Assembly (NCBI GenBank): GCA_963813525.1
Contig: CAWEZI010000005.1
Coordinates: 992,001 to 1,056,000 of the forward strand
Direction: 5' to 3'
DNA from: Bog-756 sp963813525
GTDB taxonomy: Bacteria; Actinomycetota; Acidimicrobiia; Acidimicrobiales; RAAP-2
Length of the DNA stretch: 64,000 nt
A model generated the notes under the pieces. It was not told the DNA's origin. It searched no databases and was given only the letters and a program-made list of their open reading frames with translations. Positions 32,825 through 42,257 of the stretch are shown piece after piece (positions within the stretch are counted from its first letter, which is position 1; each line of letters opens with the position of its first letter). The position numbers were made by a program, and so were the translations under genes.

Positions 32825-33490
32825 ATGAGCAACCCGCGCCAGATGATCGCCTGGCTGTTGCTGGTCCTGGTGGCGGTGGTGGCCGGTGGTGCCGCCGCCC
32901 TCGGAGTCCAGCAGTCCCCTTCCAACGTCCCCCTGTCGCAAGCCGTCGACAACACGCTGGCCGCCCCCAACTATTCCGAAGTGGTGACCGAGTCGACGCC
33001 GCAGGGCAAGCAGACCGACTATCTCGTCTACCAGGCACCCGACCGCCTGGGTGGCTACATCCAGAGCGGGAGCCACCGCACCTACGTGTACGTGATCGGT
33101 GACGTCGAGTACCAGAGCCTCACCGTGTCGACCAAGGCCGGGAGCAAGCACTTGACCCTCTACCGTCAGCCCAGTGAAGGGGCCGCCACCCTCGACCCGG
33201 CCCACAACTACCTCAAGTACGCAGACCAGGCCAAGAACGCCAAGCAGTCGGGAGCCACCACCACCTTCAAGGTGGCCCAGAGCGGCCAGACCGGGACCTT
33301 CGTCTTCACCGTGGCCGGCTCCTACGTCTCGTCGGTGGCCTTGACCGTCCAGTCCGCCTCGGTCTCGCTGGTCATCTCGCAGGTGGGATCGTCGCCGCCG
33401 GTCAGTCTCCCCTCCGGCGCGCGGATCGTGACCGCCCCGACCGCCCCCTCCGGTGCCGGCGGCGCCACCGGTTCACCCACCGGCGGATAG
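32825..33490 (+). CDS. Secreted or membrane-anchored protein of unknown function
   Basis: A 221-residue protein with an N-terminal hydrophobic segment (residues 9-27) and no lipobox Cys, so it is exported or anchored by one helix. The rest is Ser/Thr/Val-rich with alternating polar and nonpolar residues (TDYLVYQAPDRLGGYIQSG, TYVYVIGDVEYQSL) typical of a beta-sheet half-barrel. The pattern resembles the LolA/LppX-like proteins of actinobacteria and the larger protein at 49.9-51.1 kb, but the similarity is structural in flavour only. It ends with a Gly/Ser/Pro tail. Confidence 0.72.
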   Translation: MSNPRQMIAWLLLVLVAVVAGGAAALGVQQSPSNVPLSQAVDNTLAAPNYSEVVTESTPQGKQTDYLVYQAPDRLGGYIQSGSHRTYVYVIGDVEYQSLTVSTKAGSKHLTLYRQPSEGAATLDPAHNYLKYADQAKNAKQSGATTTFKVAQSGQTGTFVFTVAGSYVSSVALTVQSASVSLVISQVGSSPPVSLPSGARIVTAPTAPSGAGGATGSPTGG

Positions 33491-33526
33491 TCAGCCCTCG
33501 GAGCCGGTCATCCGCCAGTCACCCGG

Positions 33527-34174
33527 TCACCCCTGGCCGGCGACCGCCCGGTCGATGGCCTGGCGGAGAGCACGGGCGTGGGTTTCGGGCTCGTCGGCCT
33601 CGGTGAGCCAGCGCACAACCACGAAATGGCGGGCGCCGGCCGTGGCCATGGCCTCCACGGTGACCGGATCCACCCCGCCGGTCACCCACACCGGCACCCC
33701 GGCGGCCGCGGTGGCCGCGGCAATGTAGGCCAGCCCCGTCCCCGGGCGCCCCGGCTTGGTCGGGGTGGGGGTGACCGGCCCGGCCGAAATGTAGTCGACC
33801 GGTTGGGGCAGAGAAGCGGTCAGCTGTGCCGGTTCGTGGGTCGACAGCCCGACGATGGCGGTGGACCCGACCAGACGGCGGGCCTCGGTGACGGGCGCGT
33901 CGTCCTGGCCCACGTGGACGCCGTCGGCACCGAGGTCGGCGGCCAGGTCGGGCCGGTCGTTGAGGAGGAAGGGCACCCCGTGTTCGGCACAGACCCGTTG
34001 GGCCACCGCGGCTCGCTCAACCAGGGGGCCGTCGGCCAGATGCTTCTCGCGGAGCTGGACCATGTCGACGCCGCCGGCCAGGCACGAGGCCACGAAGCGC
34101 TCCAGATCGGGACGGTCGGGAGTGCACAGATAGAGGCGCCGATCCTCGAAGGACCAGGCCGGAGACGGACCCAC
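33527..34174 (-). CDS. thiE: Thiamine-phosphate synthase ThiE
   Basis: 215 residues of a TIM barrel. DMVQLREKHL is the pyrophosphate and pyrimidine site, then LLNDRPDLAADLGADGVHVG, GLSTHEPAQL, ISAGPVTPTPTKPG and VWVTGGVDPVT, all diagnostic for ThiE. It joins hydroxymethylpyrimidine diphosphate and thiazole phosphate to thiamine phosphate. The last phosphate-binding segment is RHFVVVRWL rather than the usual GVAVVSAI. The GTG start lies six bases after the HhH gene's stop, so the two are co-transcribed. No TPP riboswitch was recognised upstream. Confidence 0.9.
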   Translation of the reverse strand: MGPSPAWSFEDRRLYLCTPDRPDLERFVASCLAGGVDMVQLREKHLADGPLVERAAVAQRVCAEHGVPFLLNDRPDLAADLGADGVHVGQDDAPVTEARRLVGSTAIVGLSTHEPAQLTASLPQPVDYISAGPVTPTPTKPGRPGTGLAYIAAATAAAGVPVWVTGGVDPVTVEAMATAGARHFVVVRWLTEADEPETHARALRQAIDRAVAGQG

Positions 34175-34180
34175 CGGCCT

Positions 34181-34762
34181 TCAGTCGGTGGCCGACGCGG
34201 TGGCTTTGGCTTTGGCCTTGGCGGCCTGCTTGGCCCGGCGCACCTTGGCCAGTGCCTCCGGGGAATCGATGTCGGCCACCGATCGGAACGAGCCGGCCTC
34301 TCCGTAGGGGGCCGACACCTTCCGCCAGCCGGTGGGCCGGATGCCGAACTGCTTGCCCAACAGGGCCACGAAGATCCGCGCCTTCTGGTCGCCGAATCCG
34401 GGGAGGGCCTTCACGTTCTTGAGGAGTTGGGCACCGTCGGAGGCGCTCGACCAGATGGCCGAGGCGTCGCCGCCGTAGGTGTCGACGATGACCGCACACA
34501 CGCTCTGGACCCGGCCGGCCATCGAGCGGGGGAACCGGTGCAGAGCGGGTCGGTCGCTGAAGATGTCGGCCAGGGCGTCGGGGTCCATGGCGGCCAGGAC
34601 GGCGGCGTCCAGGGTCCCGCCCAGTCGCTGGCGGAGGTCGTAGGGCGACCGGAAGGCCTTCTCCAAGGGGATCTGCTGGTCGAGGACCATGCCGATGACC
34701 AGGGCCAGCGGGTCGGTGGCTACCAGTTGATCGACCGTCTCGTCACCTGTCACCCGAATCAC
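34181..34762 (-). CDS. HhH-GPD-type base-excision DNA repair protein
   Basis: 193 residues. The opening VDQLVATDPLALVIGMVLDQ resembles short HhH-GPD proteins of actinobacteria. The helix-hairpin-helix is VKALPGFGDQKARIFVALLG, but the usual catalytic Asp after it is not obvious (KQFGIRPTGW). The C-terminal tail is Lys/Ala-rich (KQAAKAKAKATA), as in DNA-binding extensions. No Fe-S cysteines are present. Substrate and activity are uncertain. The GTG start has a TAACCT box six bases upstream, and thiE follows in the same operon. Confidence 0.78.
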   Translation of the reverse strand: MIRVTGDETVDQLVATDPLALVIGMVLDQQIPLEKAFRSPYDLRQRLGGTLDAAVLAAMDPDALADIFSDRPALHRFPRSMAGRVQSVCAVIVDTYGGDASAIWSSASDGAQLLKNVKALPGFGDQKARIFVALLGKQFGIRPTGWRKVSAPYGEAGSFRSVADIDSPEALAKVRRAKQAAKAKAKATASATD

Positions 34763-34768
34763 GGCGAC

Positions 34769-34774
34769 AGGTTA
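34769..34774 (-). promoter_or_regulatory. Predicted -10 box (TAACCT) of the HhH glycosylase-thiE operon
   Basis: Minus-strand hexamer six bases before the GTG at 34762; it overlaps the stop codon of the small gene upstream. Confidence 0.5.
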
Positions 34775-34999
34775 GTGGCTGGTTTCGTACAGTTCGATCG
34801 AGATCTGGTCGTCGTCCAGCTCATGACCCACGAACTGGCAGCCGGTGGCCTTGGCCACCCGCATGACCATCTCGGCGTTGGCCGCGCTGATGGCCATGTG
34901 GCACGAGCCCGATGAATTGATGCGCTCCCACAGGATGCCCATCTCGAAACCCCGGGCAAATTCGGGATCGTCCGTGTCAAAGCGAAGCAGCGACTCCAT
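34772..34999 (-). CDS. Small conserved hypothetical protein
   Basis: A 75-residue acidic protein starting MESLLRFDTDDPEFARGFEM and containing SAANAEMVMRVAKATGCQF and a final DDDQISIELYE. The FDTDDPEFARGFE.G block and the following NAEM.LR.A segment recur, from memory, in a small actinobacterial family of unknown function. No membrane or secretion signals are present. The frame stays open far upstream, but that part is antisense to aceE-flanking sequence and not conserved. The ATG at 34999 was chosen on the conserved start. Confidence 0.68.
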   Translation of the reverse strand: MESLLRFDTDDPEFARGFEMGILWERINSSGSCHMAISAANAEMVMRVAKATGCQFVGHELDDDQISIELYETSH

Positions 35000-35090
35000 G
35001 GAGAGTTCATCGTCGGAGGGCGGGTAAGTCTTTAGCTCCTCCTGCCCGGTCGAGGGCGGGTGCTGCGAGGAGACCCCTCTGTCCTGCCGG

Positions 35091-37860
35091 TCAGGCCGCC
35101 CAGGGGTCAGGAGAGGCGGTGTCGACCTGGTAGCGGGCCAGCGCCTCGGATACGGCGCCGGGCGGGACCATGCCGTAGGCGGCCAAGGCGTGGAGGACGG
35201 CCACCACCACATGGGCGGCATCCACCTCGAAGTAGCGCCGCAGGACCTCCCTGGTATCGGAGCGTCCGTAGCCGTCGGTGCCGAGGGAGGTGAACCCCCG
35301 GGGCACCCAACGGGAGATCTGGTCGGGTACGGCGCGGCATGAAGTCGCTGACGGCCACCACCGGTCCGGCCGACGTGGCCAACTGCTCGGTGATGTGGGG
35401 AACCCGCGCCGTCTGGTCGGGGTGGAGGCGGTTCCAGCGCTCGACGGCCATAGCCTCTTCGCGCAGCGACTTGTACGAGGTCACCGACCACAGGTCGACG
35501 TCCACGCCCCAGTCGGCAGCCAGCATCCGCCGGGCCTCCACCGCGCTCTGCCAGGCCGATCCCGAAAACAGGACGGTGGCCCGGGCGGCGTTGTCGTTGT
35601 TGGTGGCCGACGGGCCCCTGTCGGAATTGTCACTGGGCGACGCCTCCCCCTCGGGTACGTCGGCGACGGGGACGAACCGGTAGATGCCCTTGATGGAGCC
35701 GAGCCGGATTCGCTCGGCCTCGACAGGATCGGCGGGGAGGGAGGGCATCAGGTAATTCTCGTTGTAGAGGGTGAGATACCAGAACCGGTCCTCCGGATCG
35801 GGACCGGTCATGCGCCGGATGCCGTCCTCCACGATGGCCGCCACCTCGTAGGAGAAGGCAGGGTCGTAAGCGGCGACGCTCGGGACGGTCGAGGCCAGAA
35901 GGAGGGAGTGCCCGTCCTGGTGCTGGAGACCTTCGCCGTTGAGGGTGGTGCGGCCGGCGGTGCACCCGAGGAGGAAGCCGCGCCCACGCGCATCGCCGAG
36001 CGCCCACAGGAGGTCGCCGACCCGCTGGAAGCCGAACATCGAATAGAAGAGGTAGAAGGGGATCATCGGCTCGCCCCAGGTAGCGTACGAGGTGGCGGCG
36101 GCGGTGAAGGCGGCCACGGCCCCCGCCTCGCTGATGCCCTCTTCCAACACCTGACCGGAGGAGCTCTCGGCGTAGTGGAGGGCAAGATCGGCGTCGACCG
36201 GGGTGTAGCGCTGTCCTTCGGGCGAATAGATCTGGACCTCGCTGATCAAGGACTCGAGCCCGAATGTCCGGGCCTCGTCGGACACGATGGGGACAATGCG
36301 CTTCCCGATGGCCGGGTCCCGGACCAGCGACCGCAGCAGGCGGGCGAAGGCCATGGTGGTGGACACCGCCTGCCGACCCGAGCCGGCGAACAGGTCGGCG
36401 AACGCCTTGGCCTCGGGGGGCGGGAGCGGCTGTGACCGGTCCACCCGGCTGGGGAGGGCTCCGCCCAGTGCGTGACGACGCTCAGCGAGGTAGAGGGCCG
36501 CTTTCTCGTCGGGGGCCGGCCGATAGTAGGGGGGAAGGTCGGCCTCGAGGTCCTCCTCGGGTATCTCGTCGTGCAGGAACAACCGGTTGCGCAGGGTCAG
36601 CAGCTGGAGCTTGGTCATCTTCTTGATCTGGTGGGTGGCGTTGCGGGCTTCGATCTCCGGGCCGAGCGTCCATCCCTTGATGGTCTTGGCCAGAATGGCG
36701 GTCGGCGCACCGACGTGCTCGGTGGCGGCCTGGTAGGCGGCGTACAGCTTGCGGTAGTCGTGCCCGCCCCTCGGCAGCGTCTGCAGTTCCTCGTCGGTGA
36801 GATGGGCCACCAGCTCGGTCAGACGCGGGTCGGGGCCGAAGAAGTGCTCTCGGATGTAGGCGCCGGACTCGGTGGCGTACTTCTGGAATTCGCCGTCCAC
36901 CGTCGAGTTCATCTTGTTGAGGAGGACTCCTTCGACGTCCTTGGCCAACAGCTCGTCCCAAGTGCGCCCCCAGATGACCTTGATCACGTTCCATCCCGCC
37001 CCGCGGAAGAGCGCTTCGAATTCCTGGATGACCTTCCCGTTGCCCCGCACCGGGCCGTCCAGTCGCTGGAGGTTGCAGTTGACCACGAAGACCAGATTGT
37101 CGAGGTGCTCTCGCCCGGCCATGCCCAGTGCCCCGAGAGTCTCGGGCTCGTCGAACTCGCCGTCACCTACGAAGCACCACACCCGGCTGTCGCTGGTGTC
37201 GACCAGCCCACGGCCGTGCAGATAGCGGCTCACGTGGGCCTGGGCGATGGCGTTGAGCGGTCCGAGGCCCATCGACACGGTCGGGTACTCCCAGAAGTGG
37301 GGCATCAGTCGGGGATGGGGATAGGAGGAGAGGCCTGAAGTCCCCACCTCGAAGCGGAAGTTGTCGAGGTCCTCCTCGGACAGCCGGCCCTCGACGAAGG
37401 CCCGGGCGTAGATACCGGGGGAGGCGTGGCCCTGGAAGTAGACCTGGTCGCCCGGGCCATGGTCCTTGCCCCGGAAGAAGTGGTTGAAGCCCACCTCGTA
37501 GAGCGAGGCGGAGCTGGCGTAGGTGGACAGGTGGCCACCGATGGCCTCCGAGCGCACGTTGGCTCTGACCACCATCACCGCCGCGTTCCAGCGGATGAAG
37601 GCGCGGATTCGTCGCTCGATGTACTCGTCCCCGGGGAACTCCGGCTCCTCGTCGGAGGGAATGGTGTTGACGTAGGGGGAGGAGACGGTGGCCGGAAAGT
37701 CGACCTGCTTCTGGCGGGCCCGCTCCAGGATCCGCATGAGCAGATAGCGCGCCCGGGTGCGACCATGGGCGTCCACCACATCGTCGAAGGCGTCGAGCCA
37801 CTCCGACGTCTCGGTCGGGTCGGCATCGGGCAGCTGGTGGCTCACGCCGTCGAAGAGCAC
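35091..37860 (-). pseudogene. aceE: Pyruvate dehydrogenase E1 component AceE, with an apparent frameshift
   Basis: Homodimeric-type E1. SSASLYEVGFNHFFRGKDHG, the thiamine-diphosphate motif GDGEFDEPETLG with the matching NCNLQRLDG, and the transketolase-like C-terminal domains are all present. It decarboxylates pyruvate and acetylates the E2 lipoyl group. The first frame is intact down to GPVVAVSDFM (codon ending at 35338), then turns into Arg/Pro-rich nonsense to 35107. The expected continuation RAVPDQISRWVPRGFTSLGT and the true C-terminus, ending SPDPWAA at 35091, lie in the neighbouring frame. Removing one G of the pair at 35336-35337 restores a protein of about 922 residues. It is either a real mutation affecting the last 80 or so residues or a sequence error; error seems more likely because this is normally a central enzyme. 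Confidence 0.9.
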
Positions 37861-37963
37861 CTATCCATGCTCCCACTAGCCGGCCAGTGTGGGAAGTCAT
37901 AGGCAGAGGATTCCGGCACCGCTGCCCGCTCCGGCCACCTCCGATCGCGGGCATGCTGGAGCG

Positions 37964-38413
37964 ATGAACCCCGAACCATCGACCGCTGTGCCGCCGATCG
38001 TCGTCTACACCGACGGCGCCTGCCGGCGGAATCCGGGACCGGGCGGATGGGCCTGGGCCGTCGACGGCGGCCGGTCGGACAGCGGTGGGGAGCCGCACAC
38101 CACCAACCAGCGGATGGAGCTCATGGCCGTGATCCGCGCCCTGAGCGCCCTCCCTGGTCCAGTACATGTGGTCAGCGACTCGACCTACGTGGTCAACTGC
38201 TTCCGCCAGAAGTGGTGGGTCGGATGGGAGCGCCGTGGTTGGCGCAACACGGCGGGAAAGCCGGTGGCCAACCAGGACCTGTGGAAGGAACTGCTGTCTT
38301 TGGCCCTCGATCCGGAACGCCCGGTGACCTTCGCCTGGGTCAAGGGCCACTCAGGCGACCGGATGAACGACGTGGTGGACCTTCTGGCCACCGAGGCGGC
38401 CGACCGCCAGTAG
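37964..38413 (+). CDS. rnhA: Ribonuclease HI
   Basis: 149 residues. The active-site acids are D17 (YTDGACRRNPGPGGW), E52 (NQRMELMAV), D72 (VVSDSTYVVN) and D139 (MNDVVDLLA), with H129 in KGHSGD. It cuts RNA in RNA:DNA hybrids. QKWWVGWERRGWRN is the basic handle region that helps bind the hybrid. The ATG at 37964 has a GGAG site just upstream. It is divergent from aceE. Confidence 0.94.
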   Translation: MNPEPSTAVPPIVVYTDGACRRNPGPGGWAWAVDGGRSDSGGEPHTTNQRMELMAVIRALSALPGPVHVVSDSTYVVNCFRQKWWVGWERRGWRNTAGKPVANQDLWKELLSLALDPERPVTFAWVKGHSGDRMNDVVDLLATEAADRQ

Positions 38414-38532
38414 GCCGACCGCCGGGCGGGCCGGACGGCTGCCGGAAGTGCAGGCGACCGACGGTCGACCGGTACCGAAAGGGGGGCCACGTTCACCGAC
38501 CGGTCCGTTTTGGCTCGGGCACCACCCTCCCG

Positions 38533-38538
38533 TAACCT
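38533..38538 (+). promoter_or_regulatory. Predicted -10 box (TAACCT) of the SDR gene at 38545
   Basis: TANNNT hexamer six bases before the ATG; leaderless-type promoter. Confidence 0.5.
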
Positions 38539-38544
38539 GCGGTC

Positions 38545-39312
38545 ATGGACATCCAGGGAAGCTCAGCCATCATCACCGGGGGCGCCTCAGGTCTCGGCGA
38601 GGCCACCGCCCGCGCCCTCGCCGCCCAAGGCGTCAGAGTCACTGTTTTCGACAAGAACGAGGAAGGGGGCACACAGGTTGTCGCTGACATCGGCAACGGC
38701 GCCAACTTCATCGGGGGCGACGTGACCGCTCCCGATGACTGTCAGAAAGCGGTCGACCAGGCAGCCGAGGGTGGCAACCTGCGGGTCGCCGTCAACTGCG
38801 CCGGTACCGGATGGGTTGGTCGGGTGATCAACCGCGACGGCTCGCCGCACGACCTGGCGCCGTTCCAATTCATCCAGAACCTCAATGTCATCGGCACGTT
38901 CAACGTGATGACCAGGGCGGCGTCGGCCATGTCGAAGGTGGAACCACAGGCCAACGGTGAGCGCGGGGTGGTGGTCAACACGGCCTCGGTGGCTGCCTTC
39001 GACGGCCAGATCGGCCAGTTGGCCTACTCCGCCTCCAAAGGGGCCATCGTGGGCATGACCCTCCCGGCCGCCCGCGACCTGGCTGTCGTCGGGATCCGCG
39101 TGCTGGCCATCGCCCCCGGTTTGTTCGACACGCCGTTGCTGGCCATGCTGCCCGAAGAGGCCCGCACCGCCCTGGCTGAGTCGGTCAACTTCCCCAAGCG
39201 ACTGGGCAATCCCCCCGAATTCGGCCAACTGGTGGTCCAGATCGCCCAGAACAGCTACCTCAACGCCGAGGTCATCCGGCTCGACGGCGGCATCCGCATG
39301 CCCCCCAAGTAG
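38545..39312 (+). CDS. SDR-family 3-hydroxyacyl-CoA dehydrogenase (HSD17B10-like)
   Basis: 255 residues. TGGASGLG is the cofactor motif, VFDKNEEGG indicates NAD(H), NCAGTGWVGRVINRDGSPH is the distinctive stretch of the HSD10 branch, the catalytic Ser is in VVNTASVAAFDGQIGQ, and the pair is YSASK. It ends LDGGIRMPPK, as 3-hydroxyacyl-CoA dehydrogenase type 2 enzymes do. Likely role is oxidation of 3-hydroxyacyl-CoA, including 2-methyl-3-hydroxybutyryl-CoA. It has its own leaderless-type promoter. Confidence 0.9.
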   Translation: MDIQGSSAIITGGASGLGEATARALAAQGVRVTVFDKNEEGGTQVVADIGNGANFIGGDVTAPDDCQKAVDQAAEGGNLRVAVNCAGTGWVGRVINRDGSPHDLAPFQFIQNLNVIGTFNVMTRAASAMSKVEPQANGERGVVVNTASVAAFDGQIGQLAYSASKGAIVGMTLPAARDLAVVGIRVLAIAPGLFDTPLLAMLPEEARTALAESVNFPKRLGNPPEFGQLVVQIAQNSYLNAEVIRLDGGIRMPPK

Positions 39313-39406
39313 AACGGAAACTCGGATCGGCCCGACCGCACTGGCACCAGTCCGGCCGGGTTCCGGTTGCCCACGGGGCGGTGGACTCGGTGGCGCCCGT
39401 ACGGGT

Positions 39407-39412
39407 TAGTGT
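39407..39412 (+). promoter_or_regulatory. Predicted -10 box (TAGTGT) of the ABC exporter operon
   Basis: TANNNT hexamer 13 bases before the ATG at 39426; the leader would be only a few bases. Confidence 0.35.
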
Positions 39413-39425
39413 CCAAACCATACCG

Positions 39426-40418
39426 ATGACCACCACCGTGAACGCACCCCGAGCCGATGAACCCGCCTCGACTAGCGCCATCATCCGGACAGAGGGGCTG
39501 ACCAAGGTCTACGCCGGGTCGGATCTGAAGGCAGTGGACGGGCTGGACCTGACGGTGGAGCCGGGGGAGATCTTCGGGCTGCTCGGGCCCAACGGTGCCG
39601 GCAAGACGACCACCGCCGGGATGCTCACCACCCGGGTCATCCCCACCGCCGGCCGGGCCCTGGTGGGCGGTATCGACGTGGTGGCCCACCCCGCCCTGGC
39701 CAAGCAGATCATCGGGATCGTGAGCCAGCAGAACACGTTGGACCGGCAGCTCAACGTGTGGGAGAACCTCTACTTCCATGGCCGGCTCTTCGGTATCTCC
39801 GCCCGCGAGTCGCGGCGCACGGCCACCGAGCTGCTGGGCGTGTTCCAGCTGGAGAAGTGGGCCGACGCCTCGGTCTACGCCCTCTCGGGGGGTATGGCCC
39901 AGAGGCTCATGGTGGCCCGGGCTATCTTCCACCGACCGGCGGTCCTGTTCCTCGACGAGCCGACCGCCGGGCTCGATCCGCAGAGCCGGTTGGCTCTGTG
40001 GGAGATCCTTCGGGAGCTCAATAGCGAAGGGCAGACCATCCTTCTCACCACCCACTACATGGAGGAGGCCGATCAACTGTGCGGGCGGGTGGCCATCATG
40101 GACCGGGGCAAGATCCTGGCCCTGGACACCCCGTCCGCCCTCAAGCAGCAGATCGATGCCGACACCATCGTGACGGTCACCGCCTCGGGTGATCCCGAGG
40201 AGCTGGGCCGGGCCCTCACCGAAAGGGTGCCGGGTGTGACCCGCACCCGATCGATCGAAGGCGGCGTCGAACTGCACGTGAAGGGGAACGACCGACTGCT
40301 ACCCAAGGTCCTTTCGGCCGCCGAGGACGCCGGGTTTCCGGTCATCGACCTCTCGGTCAACGAGCCCACCCTCGAGACGGTCTTCATCAACCTGACCGGC
40401 AAGGACCTGAGAGAGTGA
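39426..40418 (+). CDS. ABC transporter ATP-binding protein (DrrA-like)
   Basis: 330 residues. Walker A is GPNGAGKTTT, the Q-loop VSQQNTLDRQLNVWENL, the signature YALSGGMAQRLMVARA, Walker B AVLFLDEPTAGLD and the switch His in LLTTHYMEEAD. The C-terminal 90 residues (about 235-330) form a DUF4162-type domain typical of drug and antibiotic exporters such as DrrA. It powers the ABC-2 permease encoded next, whose GTG overlaps its stop by four bases. The substrate is unknown. Confidence 0.92.
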   Translation: MTTTVNAPRADEPASTSAIIRTEGLTKVYAGSDLKAVDGLDLTVEPGEIFGLLGPNGAGKTTTAGMLTTRVIPTAGRALVGGIDVVAHPALAKQIIGIVSQQNTLDRQLNVWENLYFHGRLFGISARESRRTATELLGVFQLEKWADASVYALSGGMAQRLMVARAIFHRPAVLFLDEPTAGLDPQSRLALWEILRELNSEGQTILLTTHYMEEADQLCGRVAIMDRGKILALDTPSALKQQIDADTIVTVTASGDPEELGRALTERVPGVTRTRSIEGGVELHVKGNDRLLPKVLSAAEDAGFPVIDLSVNEPTLETVFINLTGKDLRE

Positions 40419-41299
40419 CCAGCCCGGTCGAGACGGTCATGCCCGCTCCCATCCTCGGGCCCAGCTCGACCCGGTCGGCCTTCGGGGCCAGTCGCACCGC
40501 GTTGTGGGCGCTCATCCTCCGGGATCTGGTCGTCCTGCGCAAGCATCTCATCGAGTTCGTGATCCGGGTGCTGGTCCAACCCTTCCTGCTCTGCTTCGTC
40601 TTCCTTTATGTGTTTCCCAAGATCGGACAGGCCATCGGCGGCGGGGGCGGCTCCGTATCGGAGTCGGCCTTCGCCACCTTGTTGGTCCCCGGCGTGGTGG
40701 GCATCTCGATTCTGTTCCAGGGGGTTCAGTCGGTTGCGCTCGTCATGTCCCAGGAGTTCGGGTTCACCCGTGAGATCGAGGATCGGGTCCAGGCCCCGTG
40801 CCCCATCTGGCTGGTGGCCATGGCCAAGGTCCTGTCCGGAGCGGTGCAGGGACTGATCTCCGCCATCATCGTGCTGCCCATCGCCTCGGTGGTCCACGCC
40901 AAGGGCGTCGAGGCCCACATCAACCTGCACTGGTGGGTCATCGTGACTCTGGTTCCCCTGGCCTGCGTGACCATGGCCTCGCTCGGGCTGCTCCTCGGGA
41001 CCAGCTTCGAGCCCCGCAACATCGGGTTGATGTTCGGGTTCATCATCCTGCCGGTCACCTTCCTCGGCGGGACCTACTACGAATGGACCCGACTGGCCCC
41101 CATCAAGGTAGATGGCTGGCACTGGCTGCAGACCGTGGTCCTCATCAACCCGCTCATCTACGTCAACGAGGGCATGCGGGCTGCTCTCACCGACGCTCCC
41201 CATATGCATCTCTACGTGATCTACCCGGTGCTGGTCGGCTTCCTCTCCCTTTTTTTGGGGCTCGGTCTCCGCAACTTCCGTCGCCGGGTCCTCTCCTGA
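40415..41299 (+). CDS. ABC-2 type transporter permease (DrrB-like)
   Basis: 294 residues with six predicted membrane helices. A cytoplasmic N-terminus leads into the amphipathic stretch ALILRDLVVLRKHLIEFVIR. EFGFTREIEDRVQAPCPIWL is the conserved ABC-2 loop, and FIILPVTFLGGTYYEWTRL and VVLINPLIYVNEGMRAAL lie near the C-terminus. It works with the ATPase at 39.4 kb, probably as an exporter of a lipid or hydrophobic compound. Translational coupling through GTGA supports one complex. Confidence 0.91.
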   Translation: MTSPVETVMPAPILGPSSTRSAFGASRTALWALILRDLVVLRKHLIEFVIRVLVQPFLLCFVFLYVFPKIGQAIGGGGGSVSESAFATLLVPGVVGISILFQGVQSVALVMSQEFGFTREIEDRVQAPCPIWLVAMAKVLSGAVQGLISAIIVLPIASVVHAKGVEAHINLHWWVIVTLVPLACVTMASLGLLLGTSFEPRNIGLMFGFIILPVTFLGGTYYEWTRLAPIKVDGWHWLQTVVLINPLIYVNEGMRAALTDAPHMHLYVIYPVLVGFLSLFLGLGLRNFRRRVLS

Positions 41300-42132
41300 G
41301 CACGTCCGTCCCCGCCGACGGGGTCGACCGACGGGGATCCGACGGCCCCGGTTATCTGCTGGACAACCGCCAGCAGGAGGCGGGCACCCGGCTGGAGGCG
41401 CTGTCTACCTTGTTCGACCCGTCGACCTTCCGTCATCTGGAGGAAGTCGGTATCACCGAAGGGTGGCGTTGCTGGGAGATGGGCGCGGGTGGACCGAGCG
41501 TTCCCACATTTATGGCCCAGCGGGTGGGAACCAGCGGCTCGGTGCTGGCCACTGACATCGATTTGGCGTGGATGCCACCCGAGCCGCGTACCTTCGAGGT
41601 CGCCCGTCACGACGTGGGGCTGGATCCGCCACCGCCGGGTTCTTTCGATCTCATCCACGCCCGGCTGGTCCTCGTCCATGTGCCCCGCCGCGCCGAAGCC
41701 CTGGACGCCATGGTCGGGGCTCTTCGACCAGGTGGGTGGCTCGTGTTGGAGGACGCCGATCCGGCTCTCCAGCCCCTCACCTGTATCGACGAATGGGGAC
41801 CCGATCAGGAACTGGCCAACCGGTTGCGCCGCGGCTTCCGGGAGCTGCTGGCTCGACGTGGGGCCGAGCTGGCCTACGGCCGGACGCTGCCCCGGACCCT
41901 GCGCCAGTACGGGCTCAGCTCTGTGTCCGCCGACGCCTTCTTCCCGGTGACCGGGCCGGCGTGCACCGTTCTCGAACGGGCCACGGTCGAGCAGATCCGC
42001 CAACCGATGACCGCCGCCGGCCTGGCCACCGCCGAGGAGATCGATCGTCATCTGGCCAACATCGACCGGGGCGACCTCGACTTCGCCACCTCGCCGATGA
42101 TCTCCGCCTGGGGACGCAAGCCACCGGAGTGA
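41296..42132 (+). CDS. SAM-dependent methyltransferase
   Basis: About 278 residues. GPGYLLDNRQQEAGTRLEAL, then LFDPSTFRHLEEVGITEGWR, is the conserved N-terminal part. CWEMGAGGPSVPTFMAQ is motif I, ATDID the SAM-binding acid, FDLIHARLVLVHVPRR motif IV, and ALRPGGWLVLEDAD the following strand. Relatives are often found next to secondary-metabolite or stress genes; the substrate is unknown. No ATG, GTG or TTG lies in frame before the conserved start. A CTG at 41296 overlaps the permease stop as CTGA, exactly like the GTGA/ATGA couplings elsewhere here, and is taken as the start. Confidence 0.82.
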   Translation: MSTSVPADGVDRRGSDGPGYLLDNRQQEAGTRLEALSTLFDPSTFRHLEEVGITEGWRCWEMGAGGPSVPTFMAQRVGTSGSVLATDIDLAWMPPEPRTFEVARHDVGLDPPPPGSFDLIHARLVLVHVPRRAEALDAMVGALRPGGWLVLEDADPALQPLTCIDEWGPDQELANRLRRGFRELLARRGAELAYGRTLPRTLRQYGLSSVSADAFFPVTGPACTVLERATVEQIRQPMTAAGLATAEEIDRHLANIDRGDLDFATSPMISAWGRKPPE

Positions 42133-42257
42133 CGGGCGCCGCCCGGCCGGCGCACCGGCTCAGGCGCTGGCCCGACACCATGGCACCGTTCCCGCCGCCC
42201 CTCCTGGCCAGCCCGCTGTGCACCGGTTTCCCGAGATTGTCGGGTGGTCGAGGCCGG

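Noticed and set aside
36472..37338. 288-codon plus-strand open frame opposite aceE
   Set aside because: Antisense shadow of a well-matched E1 gene; composition is Gly/Val/Leu/His-rich without motifs.
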